Source: Periplaneta americana (lineage: Eukaryota; Arthropoda; Insecta; Blattodea; Blattidae). From it: 64,000 nt of DNA. The DNA lies in contig NC_091131.1 of NCBI RefSeq assembly GCF_040183065.1, forward strand, positions 16,866,800-16,930,799. The letters run 5' to 3'. The notes beneath the pieces are model-generated. The model made no database searches. It worked only from the letters and a program-made list of their open reading frames with translations, and was not told where the DNA came from. The translations under genes and the position numbers were made by a program. Every line of letters begins with the position of its first letter. Within the stretch, counting starts at the first letter, position 1. Below are positions 12,933-25,789 of the stretch, piece by piece.

Positions 12933-15900
12933 CGAAAATCAACTTGTGTTCGCGATTCACGGTTTGAGGCTATAGTGTAATAAGTAAGTCAAGGGGGAAT
13001 ACAGGACCGTATCCCGTTCCTCGGTAGGGTCATTATTCTCGGAATTAGAGACCGAAATACCATAGGTACCGGAAAAAAAAGTGTAGAAAAAAGTGCGGCG
13101 GATTTGCTGGATTTTCACGCTGGTTATTACTGAGGACACCTGGATGCTACAGCTAAAAGTGCGGGCCCCTGGTTCGCTTCGTTCTCCTTGTGTAGAAAAA
13201 TTTTCTTTTGGAAGGCCAAATGCCCGATTTTTTTAATTTTGTCGGTCTCTCCTGTCCAAACGCACGGGGATAGAAAGTTGTCCTTTACACCAGAGATAGA
13301 GTTTGAGGAGCTGAATTCAACGCACTTTTCGGCTTTATTGTCACTTCAAGCACTGAGGAATTATGGCGGCTAGAATGTCGGCAGAATAGTGGTTTAAACC
13401 CTTCCCATTTTTTTTTCGAAAATCAACTTGTGTTCGCGATTCCCGGTTTGAGGCTATCGTGTAACAAGTAAGTCAAGGGGGAATACAGGACCGTATCCCG
13501 TTCCTCGGTAGAGTCATTATTCCCGGAATTAGAGACCGAAATACCATAGGTACCGGAAAAAAAAGTGTAGAAAAAAGTGCGGCGGATTTGCTGGATTTTC
13601 ACGCTGGTTATTACTGAGGATACCTGGATGCTACAGCTAAAAGGGCGGGCCCCTGGTTCGCTTCGTTCTCCTTGTGTAGAAAAATTTCTTTTTTGGAAGG
13701 TCAAAATGCCCGATTTTTGATAATTTGCCGGTCTCTACTGTCCAAACGCACGGGGATAGAAAGTTGTCCTTTACACCAGAGATAGAGTTTGAGGAGCTGA
13801 ATTCAACGCACTCTTCGGCTTTATTGTCACTTCAAGCACAGAGGAATTATGGCGGCTAGAATGTTGGCAGAATAGTGCCATTTTTTTTTCGAAAATCAAC
13901 TTGTGTTCGCGATTCACGGTTTGAGGCTATAGTGTAACAAGTAAGTCAAGGGGGAATACAGGACCGTATCCCGTTCCTCGGTAGGGTCATTATTCTCGGA
14001 ATTAGAGACCGAAATACCATAGGTACCGGAAAAAAAAGTGTAGAAAAAAGTGCGGCGGATTTGCTGGATTTTCACGCTGGTTATTACTGAGGACACCTGG
14101 ATGCTACAGCTAAAAGTGCGGGCCCCTGGTTCGCTTCGTTCTCCTTGTGTAGAAAAATTTTCTTTTGGAAGGCCAAATGCCCGATTTTTTTAATTTTGTC
14201 GGTCTCTCCTGTCCAAACGCACGGGGATAGAAAGTTGTCCTTTACACCAGAGATAGAGTTTGAGGAGCTGAATTCAACGCACTCTTCGGCTTTATTGTCA
14301 CTTCAAGCACTGAGGAATTATGGCGGCTAGAATGTCGGCAGAATAGTGGTTTAAACCCTTCCCATTTTTTTTTCGAAAATCAACTTGTGTTCGCGATTCC
14401 CGGTTTGAGGCTATCGTGTAACAAGTAAGTCAAGGAGGAATACAGGACCGTATCCCGTTCCTCGGTAGAGTCATTATTCCCGGAATTAGAGACCGAAATA
14501 CCATAGGTACCGGAAAAAAAAGTGTAGAAAAAAGTGCGGCGGATTTGCTGGATTTTCACGCTGGTTATTACTGAGGATACCAGGATGCTACAGCTAAAAG
14601 GGCGGGCCCCTGGTTCGCTTCGTTCTCCTTGTGTAGAAAAATTTCTTTTTTGGAAGGTCAAAATGCCCGATTTTTGATAATTTGCCGGTCTCTACTGTCC
14701 AAACGCACGGGGATAGAAAGTTGTCCTTTACACCAGAGATAGAGTTTGATGAGCTGAATTCAACGCATTCTTCGGCTTTATTGTCACTTCAAGCACTGAG
14801 GAATTATGGCGGTTAGAATGTCGGCAGAATAGTGGTTTAAACCCTTCCCATTTTTTTTTTCGAAAATCAACTTGTGTTCGCGATTCCCGGTTTGAGGCTA
14901 TCGTGTAACAAGTAAGTCAAGGGGGAATACAGGACCGTATCCCGTTCCTTGGTAGTGTCATTATTCCCGGAATTAGAGACCGAAATACCATAGGTACCGG
15001 GAAGAAAAGTGTAGAAAAAAGTGCGGCGGAGGTGCTGGACTTTCACGGTGGTTATTACTGAGGATACCTGGATGCTACAGTTAAAAGGGCGGGCCCCAGT
15101 TTCGCTTCGTTCTCCTTGTGTAGAAAAATTTCTTTTTTGGAAGGTCAAAATGCCCGATTTTTTAAATTTTGCCGGTCTCGCCTGTCCAAACGCCCGGGGA
15201 TAGAAAGTTGTCCTTTACACCAGAGATAGAGTTTGAGGAGCTGAATTCAACGCACTCTTCGGCTTTATTCTCACTTGAAGCACTGAGGAATTATGGCGGC
15301 TAGAATGACGGCAGAATAGTGTCCCATTTTAAAACCTTCCCAATTTTTTTTTTTTCGAAAATCAACTTGTGTTCGCGATTCCCGGTTTGAGGCTATCGTG
15401 TAACAAGTGAGTCGGGGGGGAATACAGGAATACTGTTAAAAGGGCAGTCCCCTGGTTCGCTTTGTTCTCTTTGTGTAGAAAAAGTTCTTTTTTGGAAGGT
15501 CAAAATGCCCGATTTTTTTAATTTTGCCGGTCTCTCCTGTCCAAACGCTCGGGAATAGAAAGTTGTCCTTTACACCAGATATAGGGTATGAGGAGCTGAA
15601 TTCAACGCACTCCTCGGCTTTATTCTCACTTGAAGAACAGAGGAATTATGGCGGCAAGAATGTCGGCAGAATAGTGGTGTTTTCCATTTTTTTTTCGAAA
15701 ATCAACTTATGTTCGCAATTCCCGGTTTGAGGCTATCGTCTAACAGGTAAAACAAGGGGGAATACAGGACCGTATCCCGTTCCTCGGTAGGGTCATTATT
15801 TCCGGAATTATAGACCGAAATGCCATAGGTACCGGGAAAGCAAGTGTAGAAAAAAGAGCGGCGGTTCGCTTCGTTCTCCTTGTGTAGAAAAATTTCTTTT

Positions 15901-16072
15901 TAGGAAGGTCAAAATGCCCGATTTTTGAAATTTTGCCGGTCTCTCCTTTCCAACCGCACGGGGATAGAAAGTTGTCCTTTACACCAGAGATAGAGTTTGA
16001 GGAGCTGAATTCAACGCACTCTTCGGCTTTATTGTCACTTCAAGCACTGAGGAATTATGGCGGCTAGAATGT
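12933..16072 (+). repeat. Left higher-order repeat, copy 3 (rearranged, incomplete)
   Basis: Starts as a third copy (12,933-13,417). It then repeats a two-monomer part (13,417-14,374, a 957-bp step) and resumes the unit order with spacings 487, 495 and 340. The last monomer (15,696-16,072) ends at a junction GAATGTCGAAAATC, where the monomer end is fused to the next anchor through the shared bases TCG. Confidence 0.85.
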
Positions 16073-18052
16073 CGAAAATCAACTTGTGTTCGCGATTCCC
16101 GGTTTGAGGCTATCGTGTAACAAGTAAGTCAAGGGGGAATACAGGACCGTATCCCGTTCCTCGGTAGGGTCATTATTCCCGGAATTACAGACCGAAATAC
16201 CATAGGTACCGGAAAAAAAAGAGTAGAAAAAAGTGCGGCGGATTTGCTGGATTTTCACGCTTGTTATTACTGAGGATACCTGGATGCTACAGCTAAAAGG
16301 GCGGGCCCGTGGTTCGCTTCCTTCTCCTTGTGTAGAAAAATTTCTTTTTTGGAAGGTGAAAATGCCCTATTTTTGAAATTTTGCCGGCCTCTCCTGTCCA
16401 AACGCACGGGGATAGAAAGTTGTCCTTTACACCAGAGATAGAGTTTGAGGAGCTGAATTCAACGCAGTCTTCGGCTTTATTGTCACTTCAAGCACTGAAT
16501 CTTCCCATTTTTTTTTCGAAAATCAACTTGTGTTCGCGATTCCCGGTTTGAGGCTATCGTGTAACAAGTAAGTCAAGGGGGAATACAGGACCGTATCCCG
16601 TTCCTCGGTAGGGTCATTATTCCCGGAAATAGAGACCGAAATACCGTAGGTACCGGAAAAAAAAGTGTAGAAAAAAGTGCGGCGGATTTGCTGGATTTTC
16701 ACGCTGGTTATTACTGAGGATACCTGGATGCTACAGCTAAAAGGGCGGGCCCCTGGTTCGCTTCGTTCTCCTTGCGTAGAAAAATTTCTTTTTTGGAAGG
16801 TCAAAATGCCCGATTTTTTATATTTTGCCGGTCTCTCCTGTCCAAACGCACGGGGATAGAAAGTTGTCCTTAACACCAGAGATAGAGTTTGAGGAGCTGA
16901 ATTCAACGCACACTTCGGCTTTATTGTCACTTCACGCACTGAGGAATTATGGCGGCTAGAATGTCGGCAGAATAGTGGTTCTTTTTTGGAAGGTCAAAAT
17001 GCCCGATTTTTGAAAACTTGCCGGTCTCTCCTGTCCAAACGCACGGGGATAGAAAGTTGTCCTTTACACCGGAGATAGAGTTTGAGGAGCTGAATTCAAC
17101 GCACTCTTCGGCTTAATTTTCCCTTCTAACACTGAGGAATTATGGCGGCTAGAATGTCCCATTTTTTTTTCGAAAATCAACTTGTGTTTGCGATTCCCGG
17201 TTTGAGGCTGTCGTGTAACAAGTAAGTCAAAGGGGAATACAGGACCGTATCCCGTTCCTCGGTAGGGTCATTATTCCCGGAATTAGAGACCGAAATACCA
17301 TAGGTACCGGAAAAAAAAGTGTAGAAAAAAGTGCGGCGGATTTGCTGGATTTTCACGCTGGTTATTACTGAGGACAACTGGATGCTACAGCTAAATGGGC
17401 GGGCCCCTGGTTCGCATCGTTCTCCTTGTGTAGAAAAATTTCTTTTCTGGAAGGTCAAAATGCCCAATTTTTTTAATTTTGCCGGTCTCTCCTGTCCAAA
17501 CGCACAGGGATAGAAAGTTGTCCTTTACACCAGAGATAGAGTTTGAGGAGCTGAACTCAATGCACTCTTCGGCTTTATTGTCACTTCAAGCACTGAGGAA
17601 TTGTGGCGGCTACAATGTCGGCAGAATAGTGGTTCTTTTTTGGAAGGTCAAAATGCAGGATTTTTGAAATTTTGCCGGTCTCTCCTGTCCAAACGCACGG
17701 GGATAGAAAGTTGTCCTTTACACCAGAGATAGAGTTTGAGGAGCTGAATTCAACGCACTCTTCGGCTTTATTGTCACTTCAAGCACTAAGGAATTATGGC
17801 GGCTAGAATGCCGGCAGAATAGTGGTTTAAACCCTTCCCATTTTTTTTTCGAAAATCAACTTGTGTTCGCGATTCCCGGTTTGAGGCTATCGTGTAACAA
17901 GTAAGTCAAGGGGGAATACAGGACCGTATCCCGTTCCTCGGTAGGGTCATTATTCCCGGAATTAGAGACCGAAATACCATAGGTACGGGAAAAAAAAAGT
18001 GTAGAAAAAAGTGCGGCGGATTTGCTGGGTTTTCACGGTGGATATTACAGAG

Positions 18053-20880
18053 CATACCTGGATGCTACAGCTAAAAGGGCGGGCCCCTGGTTCGCTTCGA
18101 TCTCCTTGTGTAGAAAAATTTCTTTTTTGGATGGTCAAAATGCCCGATTTTTGAAATTTTGCTGGTCTCTCCTGTCCAAACGCACGGGGATAGAAAGTTG
18201 TCCTTTACACCAGAGATAGAGTTTGAGGAGCTGAATTCAACGCACTCTTCGGCTTTATTGTCAGTTCAAGCACTGAGGAATTATGGCGGCTAGAATGTCG
18301 GCAGAATATTTTATTTTTCGAAAATCAACTTGAGTTCGCGATTCCCGGTTTGAGGCTATCGTGTAACAAGTAAGTCAAGGGGGAATACAGGATCGTATCC
18401 CGTTCCTCGGTAGGTTCATTATTCCCGGAATTAAAGGCCGAAATACCATAGGTACCGGAAAAAATTGTAGAAAAAAGTGCGGCGGATTTGCTGGATTTTC
18501 ACGCTGGTTATTACTGAGGATACCTGAATGCTACAGCTAAAAGGGCGGGCCCCTGGTTCGCTTCGTTCTCCTTGTGTAGAAAAATTTTTTTTAGGAAGGT
18601 CAAAATGCCCGATTTTTGAAAATTTGCCGGTCTCTCCTGTCCAAACGCACGGGGATAGAAAGTTGTCCTTTACACCAGAGATAGAGTTTGAGGAGCTGAA
18701 TTCAACGCACTCTTCGGCTTTATTGTCCCTTCAAGCACTGAGGAAGTATGGCGGCTAGTATGTCGGCAGAAAGTGGTTTTTTTTTTTCGAAAATCAACTT
18801 GTGTTCGCGATTCCCGGTTTGAGGCTATCGTGTAACAAGTAAGTCAAGGGGGAATACAGGACCGTATCCCGTACCTCGGTAGGGTCATTATTCCCGGAAT
18901 TAGAGACCGAAATACCATAGGTACCGGAAAAAAAAGTGTAGAAAAAAGTGCGGCGGATTTGCTGGATTTTCACGCTGGTTATTACTTAGGATACCTGGAT
19001 GCTACAGCTAAAAGGGCGGGCCCCTGGTTCGCTTCGTTCTCCTTGTGTAGAAAAATTTCTTTTTTGGGAGGTCAAAATGCCCGATTTTTTAAATTTTGCC
19101 GGTCTCTCCTGTCCAAACGCACGGGGATAGAAAGTTGTCCTTTACACCAGAGATAGAGTTTGAGGAGCTGAATTCAACGCACTCTTCGGCTTTATTGTCA
19201 CTTCAAGCACTGAGGAATAATAGCGGCTAGAATGTCGGCAGAATAGTGGTTCTTTTTTGGAAGGTCAAAATGCCCGATTTTTTAAATTTTGCCGGTCTCT
19301 CCTGTCCAAACGCACGGGGAAAGAAAGTTGTCCTTTACACCAGAGATAGAGTTTGAGGAGCTGAATTCAACGCACTCTTCGGCTTTATTGTCACTTCAAG
19401 CACTGAGGAATTATGGCGGCTAGAACGTCGGCAGAATAGTGGGTAAAACCCTTCCCATTTTTTTTTCGAAAATCAACTTGAGTTCGCGATTCCCGGTTTG
19501 AGGCTATCGTGTAACAAGTAAGTCAAGGGGGAATACAGGACCGTATCCCGTTCCTCGGTAGGGTCATTATTCCCGGAAATAGAGACCGAAATAACATAGG
19601 TACCGGAAAAAAAAGTGTAGAAAAAAGTGCGGCGGATTTGCTGGATTTTCACGCTGGTTATTACTGAGGACACCTGGATGCTACAGTTAAAAGGGTGGGC
19701 CCCTGTTTCGCTTCGTTCTCCTTGTGTAGAAAAATTTTCTTTTGGAAGGTCAAAATGCCCGATTTTTTTAACTTCGCCGGTCTCTCCTGACCAAACGCAC
19801 GGGGATAGAAAGTTGTCCCTTACACCAGAGATAGAGATTGAGGTGCTGAATTCAACGCACTCTTCGGCTTTATTGTCACTTCAAGCACTGAGGAATTATG
19901 GCGGCTAGAATGTTGGCAGAATAGTGCCATTTTTTTTTTCGAAAATCAACTTGTGTTCGCGATTCCCGGTTTGAGGCTATCGTGTAACATGTAAGTCAAG
20001 GGGGAATACAGGACCGTATCCCGTTCCTCGGTAGGGTCATTATTCCCAGAACTAGAGACCGAAATACCATAGGTACCGGAAAAAAAAGTGTAGAAAAAAG
20101 TGCGGCGGATTTGCTGGATTTTCACGCTGGTTATTACTGAGGATACCTGGATGCTACAGCTAAAAGGGCGGGCCCCTGGTTCGCTTCGATCTCCTTGTGT
20201 AGAAATATTTCTTTTTTGGAAGGTCAAAATTCCCGATTTTTTTAATTTTGCCGGTCTCTCCTGTCCAAACGCACGGGGATAGAAAGTTGTCCTTTACACC
20301 AGAGATAGAGTTTGAGGAGCTGAATTCAACGCACTCTTCGGCTTTATTGTCACTTCAAGCACAGAGGAATTATGGCGGCTAGAATGTTGGCAGAATAGTG
20401 CCATTTTTTTTTCGAAAATCAACTTGTGTTCGCGATTCACGGTTTGAGGCTATAGTGTAACAAGTAAGTCAAGGGGGAATACAGGACCGTATCCCGTTCC
20501 TCGGTAGGGTCATTATTCTCGGAATTAGAGACCGAAATACCATAGGTACCGGAAAAAAAAAAGTAGAAAAAAGTGCGGCGGATTTGCTGGATTTTCACGC
20601 TGGTTATTACTGAGGACACCTGGATGCTACAGCTAAAAGTGCGGGCCCCTGGTTCGCTTCGTTCTCCTTGTGTAGAAAAATTTTCTTTTGGAAGGCCAAA
20701 TGCCCGATTTTTTTAATTTTGTCGGTCTCTCCTGTCCAAACGCACGGGGATAGAAAGTTGTCCTTTACACCAGAGATAGAGTTTGAGGAGCTGAATTCAA
20801 CGCACTCTTCGGCTTTATTGTCACTTCAAGCACTGAGGAATTATGGCGGCTAGAATGTCGGCAGAATAGTGGTTTAAACC
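18053..20880 (+). repeat. Mosaic block joining copies of about 551-1,930 and 5,995-7,680
   Basis: Anchors 18,319, 18,788 and 19,467 match 820, 1,289 and 1,968 at a shift of 17,499 bp. Beyond about 19,200 the better match moves to 6,261, 6,733 and 7,207 (now 19,467, 19,940, 20,413), a shift of 13,206 bp. The switch falls within a shared monomer that carries AATAATAGCGGC and GGGGAAAGAAAG, where the two sources are nearly identical. That is the expected pattern for unequal exchange or conversion between array blocks. Confidence 0.75.
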
Positions 20881-23800
20881 CTTCCCATTTTTTTTTCGAA
20901 AATCAACTTGTGTTCGCGATTCCCGGTTTGAGGCTATCGTGTAACAAGTAAGTCAAGGGGGAATACAGGACCGTATCCCGTTCCTCGGTAGGGTCATTAT
21001 TCCCGGAATTACAGACCGAAATACCATAGGTACCGGAAAAAAAAGAGTAGAAAAAAGTGCGGCGGATTTGCTGGATTTTCACGCTGGTTATTACTGAGGA
21101 TACCTGGATGCTACAGCTAAAAGGGCGGGCCCCTGGTTCGCTTCCTTCTCCTTGTGTAGAAAAATTTCTTTTTTGGAAGGTGAAAATGCCCGATTTTTGA
21201 AATTTTGCCGGTCTCTCCTGTCCAAAAGCACGGGGATAGAAAGTTGTCCTTTACACCAGAGATAGAGTTTGAGGAGCTGAATTCAACGCACTCTTCGGCT
21301 TTATTGTCACTTCAAGCACTGAGGAATTATGGAGGCTAGAATGTCGGCAGAATAGTGGTTTAAATCCTTCCCTTTTTTTTTTTTTTTTTTTCGAAAATCA
21401 ACTTGTGTTCGCGATTCCCGGTTTGAGGCTATCGTGTAACAAGTAAGTCAAGGGGGAATACAGGACCGTATCCCGTTCCTCGGTAGGGTCATTATTCCCG
21501 GAATTAGAGACCGAAATACCGTAGGTACCGGAAAAAAAAGTGTAGAAAAAAGTGCTGCGGATTTGCTGGATTTTCACGCTAGTTATTACTGAGGATACCT
21601 GGATGCTACAGCTAAAAGGGCGGGCCCCTGGTTCGCTTCGTTCTCCTTGAGTAGAAAAATTTCTTTTTTGGAAGGTCAAAATGCCCGATTTTTGAAATTT
21701 TGCCGGTCTCTCCTGTCCAAACGCACGGGGATAGAAAGTTGTCCTTTACACCAGAGATAGAGTTTGAGGAGCTGAATTCAACGCACTCTTCGGCTTTATT
21801 GTCACTTCAAGCACTGAGGAATTATGGCGGCTAGAATGTTGGCAGAATAGTGCCATTTTTTTTTTTCGAAAATCAACTTGTGTTCGCGATTCCCGGTTTG
21901 AGGCTTTCGTGTAACAAGTAAGGCAAGGGGGAATACAGGACCGTATCCCGTTCCTCGGTAGGTTCAATTTCCCGGAACTAGAGACCGAAATACCATAGGT
22001 ACCGGAATAAAAAGTGTAGAAAAAAGTGCGGCGGATTTGCTCTATTTTCACACTGGTTATTACTGAGGATACCTGGATGCTACAGCTAAAAGGGCGGGCC
22101 CCTGGTTCGCTTCGTTCTCCTTGTGTAGAAAAATTTCTTTTTTGGAAGGTCAAAATGCCCGATTTTTGAAATTTTGCCGGTCTCTCCTGTCCAAACGCAC
22201 GGGGATAGAAAGTTGTCCTTTACACCAGAGATAGAGTTTGAGGAGCTGAATTCAACGCACTCTTCGGCTTTATTGTCACTTCAAGCACTGAGGAATTATG
22301 GCGGCTAGAATGTTGGCAGAATAGTGCCATTTTTTTTTCGAAAATCAACTTGTGTTCGCGATTCCCGGTTTGAGGCTATCGTGTAACAAGTAAGTCAAGG
22401 GGGAATGCAGGACCGTATCCCGTTCCTCGGTAGGGTCATTATTCCCGGAATTAGAGACCGAAATACCATAGGTACCGGAAAAAAAAGTGTAGAAAAAAGT
22501 GCGGCGGATTTGCTGGATTTTCACGCTGGTTATTACTGAGGATACCTGGATGCTACAGTTAAAAGGGCGGGCCCCAGTTTCGCTTCGTTCTCCTTGTGTA
22601 GAAAAATTTCTTTTTTGGAAGGTCAAAATGCCCGATTTTTTTAATTTTGCCGGTCTCGCCTGTCCAAACGCCCGGGGATAGAACGTTGTCCTTTACACCA
22701 GAGATAGAGTTTGAGGAGCTGAATTCAACGCACTCTTCGGCTTTATTCTCACTTGAAGCACTGAGGAATTATGGCGGCTAGAATGTCGGCAGAATAGTGT
22801 CCATTTTAAACCCTTCCCATTTTTTTTTTTTTTCGAAAATCAACTTGTGTTCGCGATTCCCGGTTTGAGGCTATCGTGTAACAAGTGAGTCGGGGGGGAA
22901 TACAGGAATACTGTTAAAAGGGCAGTCCCCTGGTTCGCTTTGTTCTCTTTGTGTAGAAAAAGTTCTTTTTTGGACGGTCAAAATGCCCGATTTTTTTAAT
23001 TTTGCCGGTCTCTCCTGTCCAAACGCTCGGGAATAGAAAGTTGTCCTTTACACCAGATATAGAGTGTGAGGAGCTGAATTCAACGCACTCTTCGGCTTTA
23101 TTCTCACTTGAAGAACTGAGGAATTATGGCGGCAAGAATGTCGGCAGAATAGTGGTATTTTCCATTTTTTTTTCGAAAATCAACTTATGTTCGCAATTCC
23201 CGGTTTGAGTCTATCGTCTAACAAGTAAGACAAGGGGGAATACAGGACCGTATCCCGTTCCTCGGTAGGGTCATTATTCCCGGAATTACAGACCGAAATA
23301 CCATAGGTACCGGGAAAAAAAGAGTAGAAAAAAGTGCGGCGGATTTGCTGGATTTTCACGCTGGTTATTACTGAGGATACCTTGATGCTACAGCCAAAAG
23401 AGCGGGCCCCTGGTTCGCTTCGTTCTCCTTGTGTAGAAAAATTTCTTTTTTGGAAGGTCAAAATGCCCGATTTTTGAAATTTTGCCGGTCTCTCCTGTCC
23501 AAACGCACGGGGATAGAAAGTTGTCCTTTACACCAGAGATAGAGTTTGAGGAGCTGAATTCAACGCACCCTTCGACTTAATTGTCACTTCAAGCACTGAG
23601 GAATTATGGCGGCTAGAATGTCGGCAGAATATTTTATTTTTCGAAAATCAACTTGTGTTCGCGATTCCCGGTTTGAGGCTATCGTGTAACAAGTAAGTCA
23701 AGGGGGAATACAGGACCGTATCCCGTTCCTCGGTAGGGTCATTATTCCCGGAATTAGAGACCGAAATACCATAGGTACCGGAAAAAAAAGTGTAGAAAAA

Positions 23801-25078
23801 AATGCGGCGGATTTGCTGGATTTTCACGGTAGTTATTACAGAGCATACCTGGATGCTACAGCTAAAATGGAGGGCCCCTGGTTCGCTTCGTTCTCCTTGT
23901 GTAGAAAAATTTCTTTTTTAGGAGGGTCAAAATGCCCGATTTTTGAAATTTTGCCGGTCTCTCCTGTCCAAACGCACGGGGATAGAAAGTTGTCCTTTAC
24001 ACCAGAGATAGAGTTTGAGGAGCTGAATTCAACGCACTCTTCGGCTTTATTGTCAGTTCAAGCACTGAGGAATTATGGCGGCTAGAATGTCGGCAGAATA
24101 GTGGTTCAAACCCTTCCCATTTTTTTTTCGAAAATCAACTTGTGTTCGCGATTCCCGGTTTGAGGCTATCGTGTAACAAGTAAGTGAAGGGGGAATACAG
24201 GATCGTATCCCGTTCCTCGGTAGGGTCATTATTCCCGGAATTAGAGACCGAAATACCATAGGTACCGGAAAAAAAAGTGTAGAAAAAAGTGCGGCGGATT
24301 TGCTGAATTTTCACGGTAGTTATTACAGAGCATACCTGGATGCTACAGCTAAAAGGGCGGGCCCCTGGTTCGCTTCGTTCTCCTTGTGTAGAAAAATTTC
24401 TTTTTTGGAGGGTCAAAATGCCCGATTTTTTAAATTTTGCCGGTCTCTCCTGTCCAAACGCACGGGGATAGAAAGTTGTCCTTTACACCAGAGATAGAGT
24501 TTGAGGAGCTGAATTCAACGCACTCTTCGGCTTTATTGTCACTTCAAGCACTGAGGAATAATGGCGGCTAGAATGTCAACTTGAGTTCGCGATTCCCGGT
24601 TTGAGGCTATCGTGTAACAAGAAAGTGAAGGGGGAATACAGGATCGTATCCCGTTCCTCGGTAGGTTCATTATTCCCGGAATTAGAGGCCGAAATACCAT
24701 AGGTACCGGAAAAAAAAGTGTAGAAAAAAGTGCGGCGGATTTGCTGGATTTTCACGCTGGTTATTACTGAGGATACCTGAATGCTACAGCTAAAAGGGCG
24801 GGCCCCTGGTTCGCTTCGTTCTCCTTGTGTAGAAAAATTTCTTTTTTGGGAGGTCAAAATGCCCGATTTTTGAAATTTTGCCGGTCTATCTTGTCCAAAC
24901 GCACGGGGATAGAAAGTTGTCCTTTACACTAGAGATAGAGTTTGAGGAGCTGAATTCAACGCACTCTTCGGCTTTATTGTCACTTCAAGCACTGATTAAT
25001 TATGGAGGCTAGAATGTCGGCATTTTTTTTTCGAAAATCAACTTGGGTTCGCGATTCCCGGTTTGAGGCTATCGTTTA
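20881..25078 (+). repeat. Inner end of the left satellite array, non-periodic monomers
   Basis: Anchors at 20,897, 21,392, 21,867, 22,339, 22,834, 23,174, 23,642, 24,129 and 25,032. Monomers 22,339-23,642 repeat the 495-340 motif of the higher-order unit in a more diverged form. A truncated monomer at about 24,576 lacks the T-tract and the start of the anchor (GAATGTCAACTTGAG). One T-tract near 21,373-21,391 is unusually long. No higher-order periodicity is visible here, which fits an array edge. Confidence 0.8.
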
Positions 25079-25080
25079 AC

Positions 25081-25198
25081 AAGTAAGGCAAGGGGGAATA
25101 CAGGACGGCATCCCGTTCCTTGGTAGCGCCATTTTTTCCGGAGTTATTGGCAATATCGATTAACGGAATGTGTACTTTTATTCCCCCTTGACTTACTT
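25081..25198. repeat. Satellite inversion point, left arm (hairpin)
   Basis: AAGTAAGGCAAGGGGGAATA at 25,081-25,100 is matched by its near-perfect reverse complement TATTCCCCCTTGACTTACTT at 25,179-25,198, with about 78 bp between. This is where the '+' array flips to a '-' copy. The mirror site in the other arm is 50,599-50,716. Confidence 0.85.
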
Positions 25199-25575
25199 CG
25201 GATACAATAACATCAAAATGGCAATCTCAAACACAAACTGATTATCAAGAAAAAATTCTTCTATTGCTACAACATTCTCGCCTCCATATCTCCGCCTTAT
25301 GTGTATATAGAACAAAGTTGATAAATGCGGCGAATAGGTCTCGACGAACTGTATGAGTAGTGTAAAATGCAACCTTGTGTCCCCTGGCATATGGACGGTA
25401 GGGGCCGTGAAATTTAAAAAACGTGGTAATTTTTGCCTTCCAAAACAGAATTTTCTCTACACAAGTAGAACGTAGGTGCTCACAGACCCGTCCTTTTCAC
25501 TGTAGCAACAACGCATGTTTACTAATATTTACGAATAAAATCCAGCAAATCCCTAGCACTTTTTTGTAGTGTTGT
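25179..25575 (-). repeat. Diverged satellite copy, inverted, outer end of the left low-copy block
   Basis: Reads as the reverse complement of a monomer from TATTCCCCCTTGACTTACTT to AATCCAGCAAATCC...GCACTTTTTT, but is much more diverged than any array monomer. It has ACTTACTTCGGATACA where array copies have ACTTACTTGTTACACG, and GCATATGGACGGTAG where they have GCGTTTGGACAGGAG. Both differences are shared with the other inner copy at 29,828-30,236, so the two form their own subfamily. Homology stops near 25,575 and low-copy DNA begins. Confidence 0.85.
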
Positions 25576-25789
25576 GATCTTGAGCTGGCCATTGTTTCTT
25601 CCCTTGCAGTGAGGGAATTCTTCTTGACAATGATTGTTGTTTGCCATTAGGTGCAATTGTCAGTAAAAAAAAGTGGCCGCACTCGTGAACAGCGAATATT
25701 TTCTAAGTCCACTACGGGTCACAGCGATGTTGCACGATGCGTGTGCTTTTGGATGCAGTTCCAGAACAATGAAATCATTCTATTATATG

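Larger units (their letters stand above)
1..25178 (+). repeat. Left satellite array, about 480-bp monomer, '+' orientation
   Basis: Tandem array of a complex satellite that runs off the left edge of the window. About 50 monomers can be counted from the anchor CGAAAATCAACTTG, which follows a T-tract; anchors fall at 340, 820, 1,289, 1,968, 2,650, 3,306, 3,804, 4,484, 4,929, 5,583, 6,261, 6,733, 7,207, 7,691 and so on to 25,032. Common spacings are 469-498 bp. Longer forms (about 655-680 bp) carry a second copy of an internal part of roughly 195 bp. Short forms (340, 377, 444 bp) carry internal deletions. Conserved landmarks within a monomer, in order, are: the anchor, AAGTAAGTCAAGGGGGAATA, TACCATAGGTACCGG, GTGCGGCGGATTTGC, GGGCGGGCCCCTGG, GGTCTCTCCTGTCCAAACGC, GAGCTGAATTCAACGC and ATGGCGGCTAGAATGTCGGC. 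Most copies contain a 60- to 93-codon stop-free stretch on one or both strands. I do not treat these as genes. Confidence 0.95.

Noticed and set aside
1..25178. rRNA or 5S-type tandem gene array
   Set aside because: The roughly 480-bp monomer has no 5S internal control region and no rRNA-like conserved core. Variants include internal deletions that a gene array would not tolerate.
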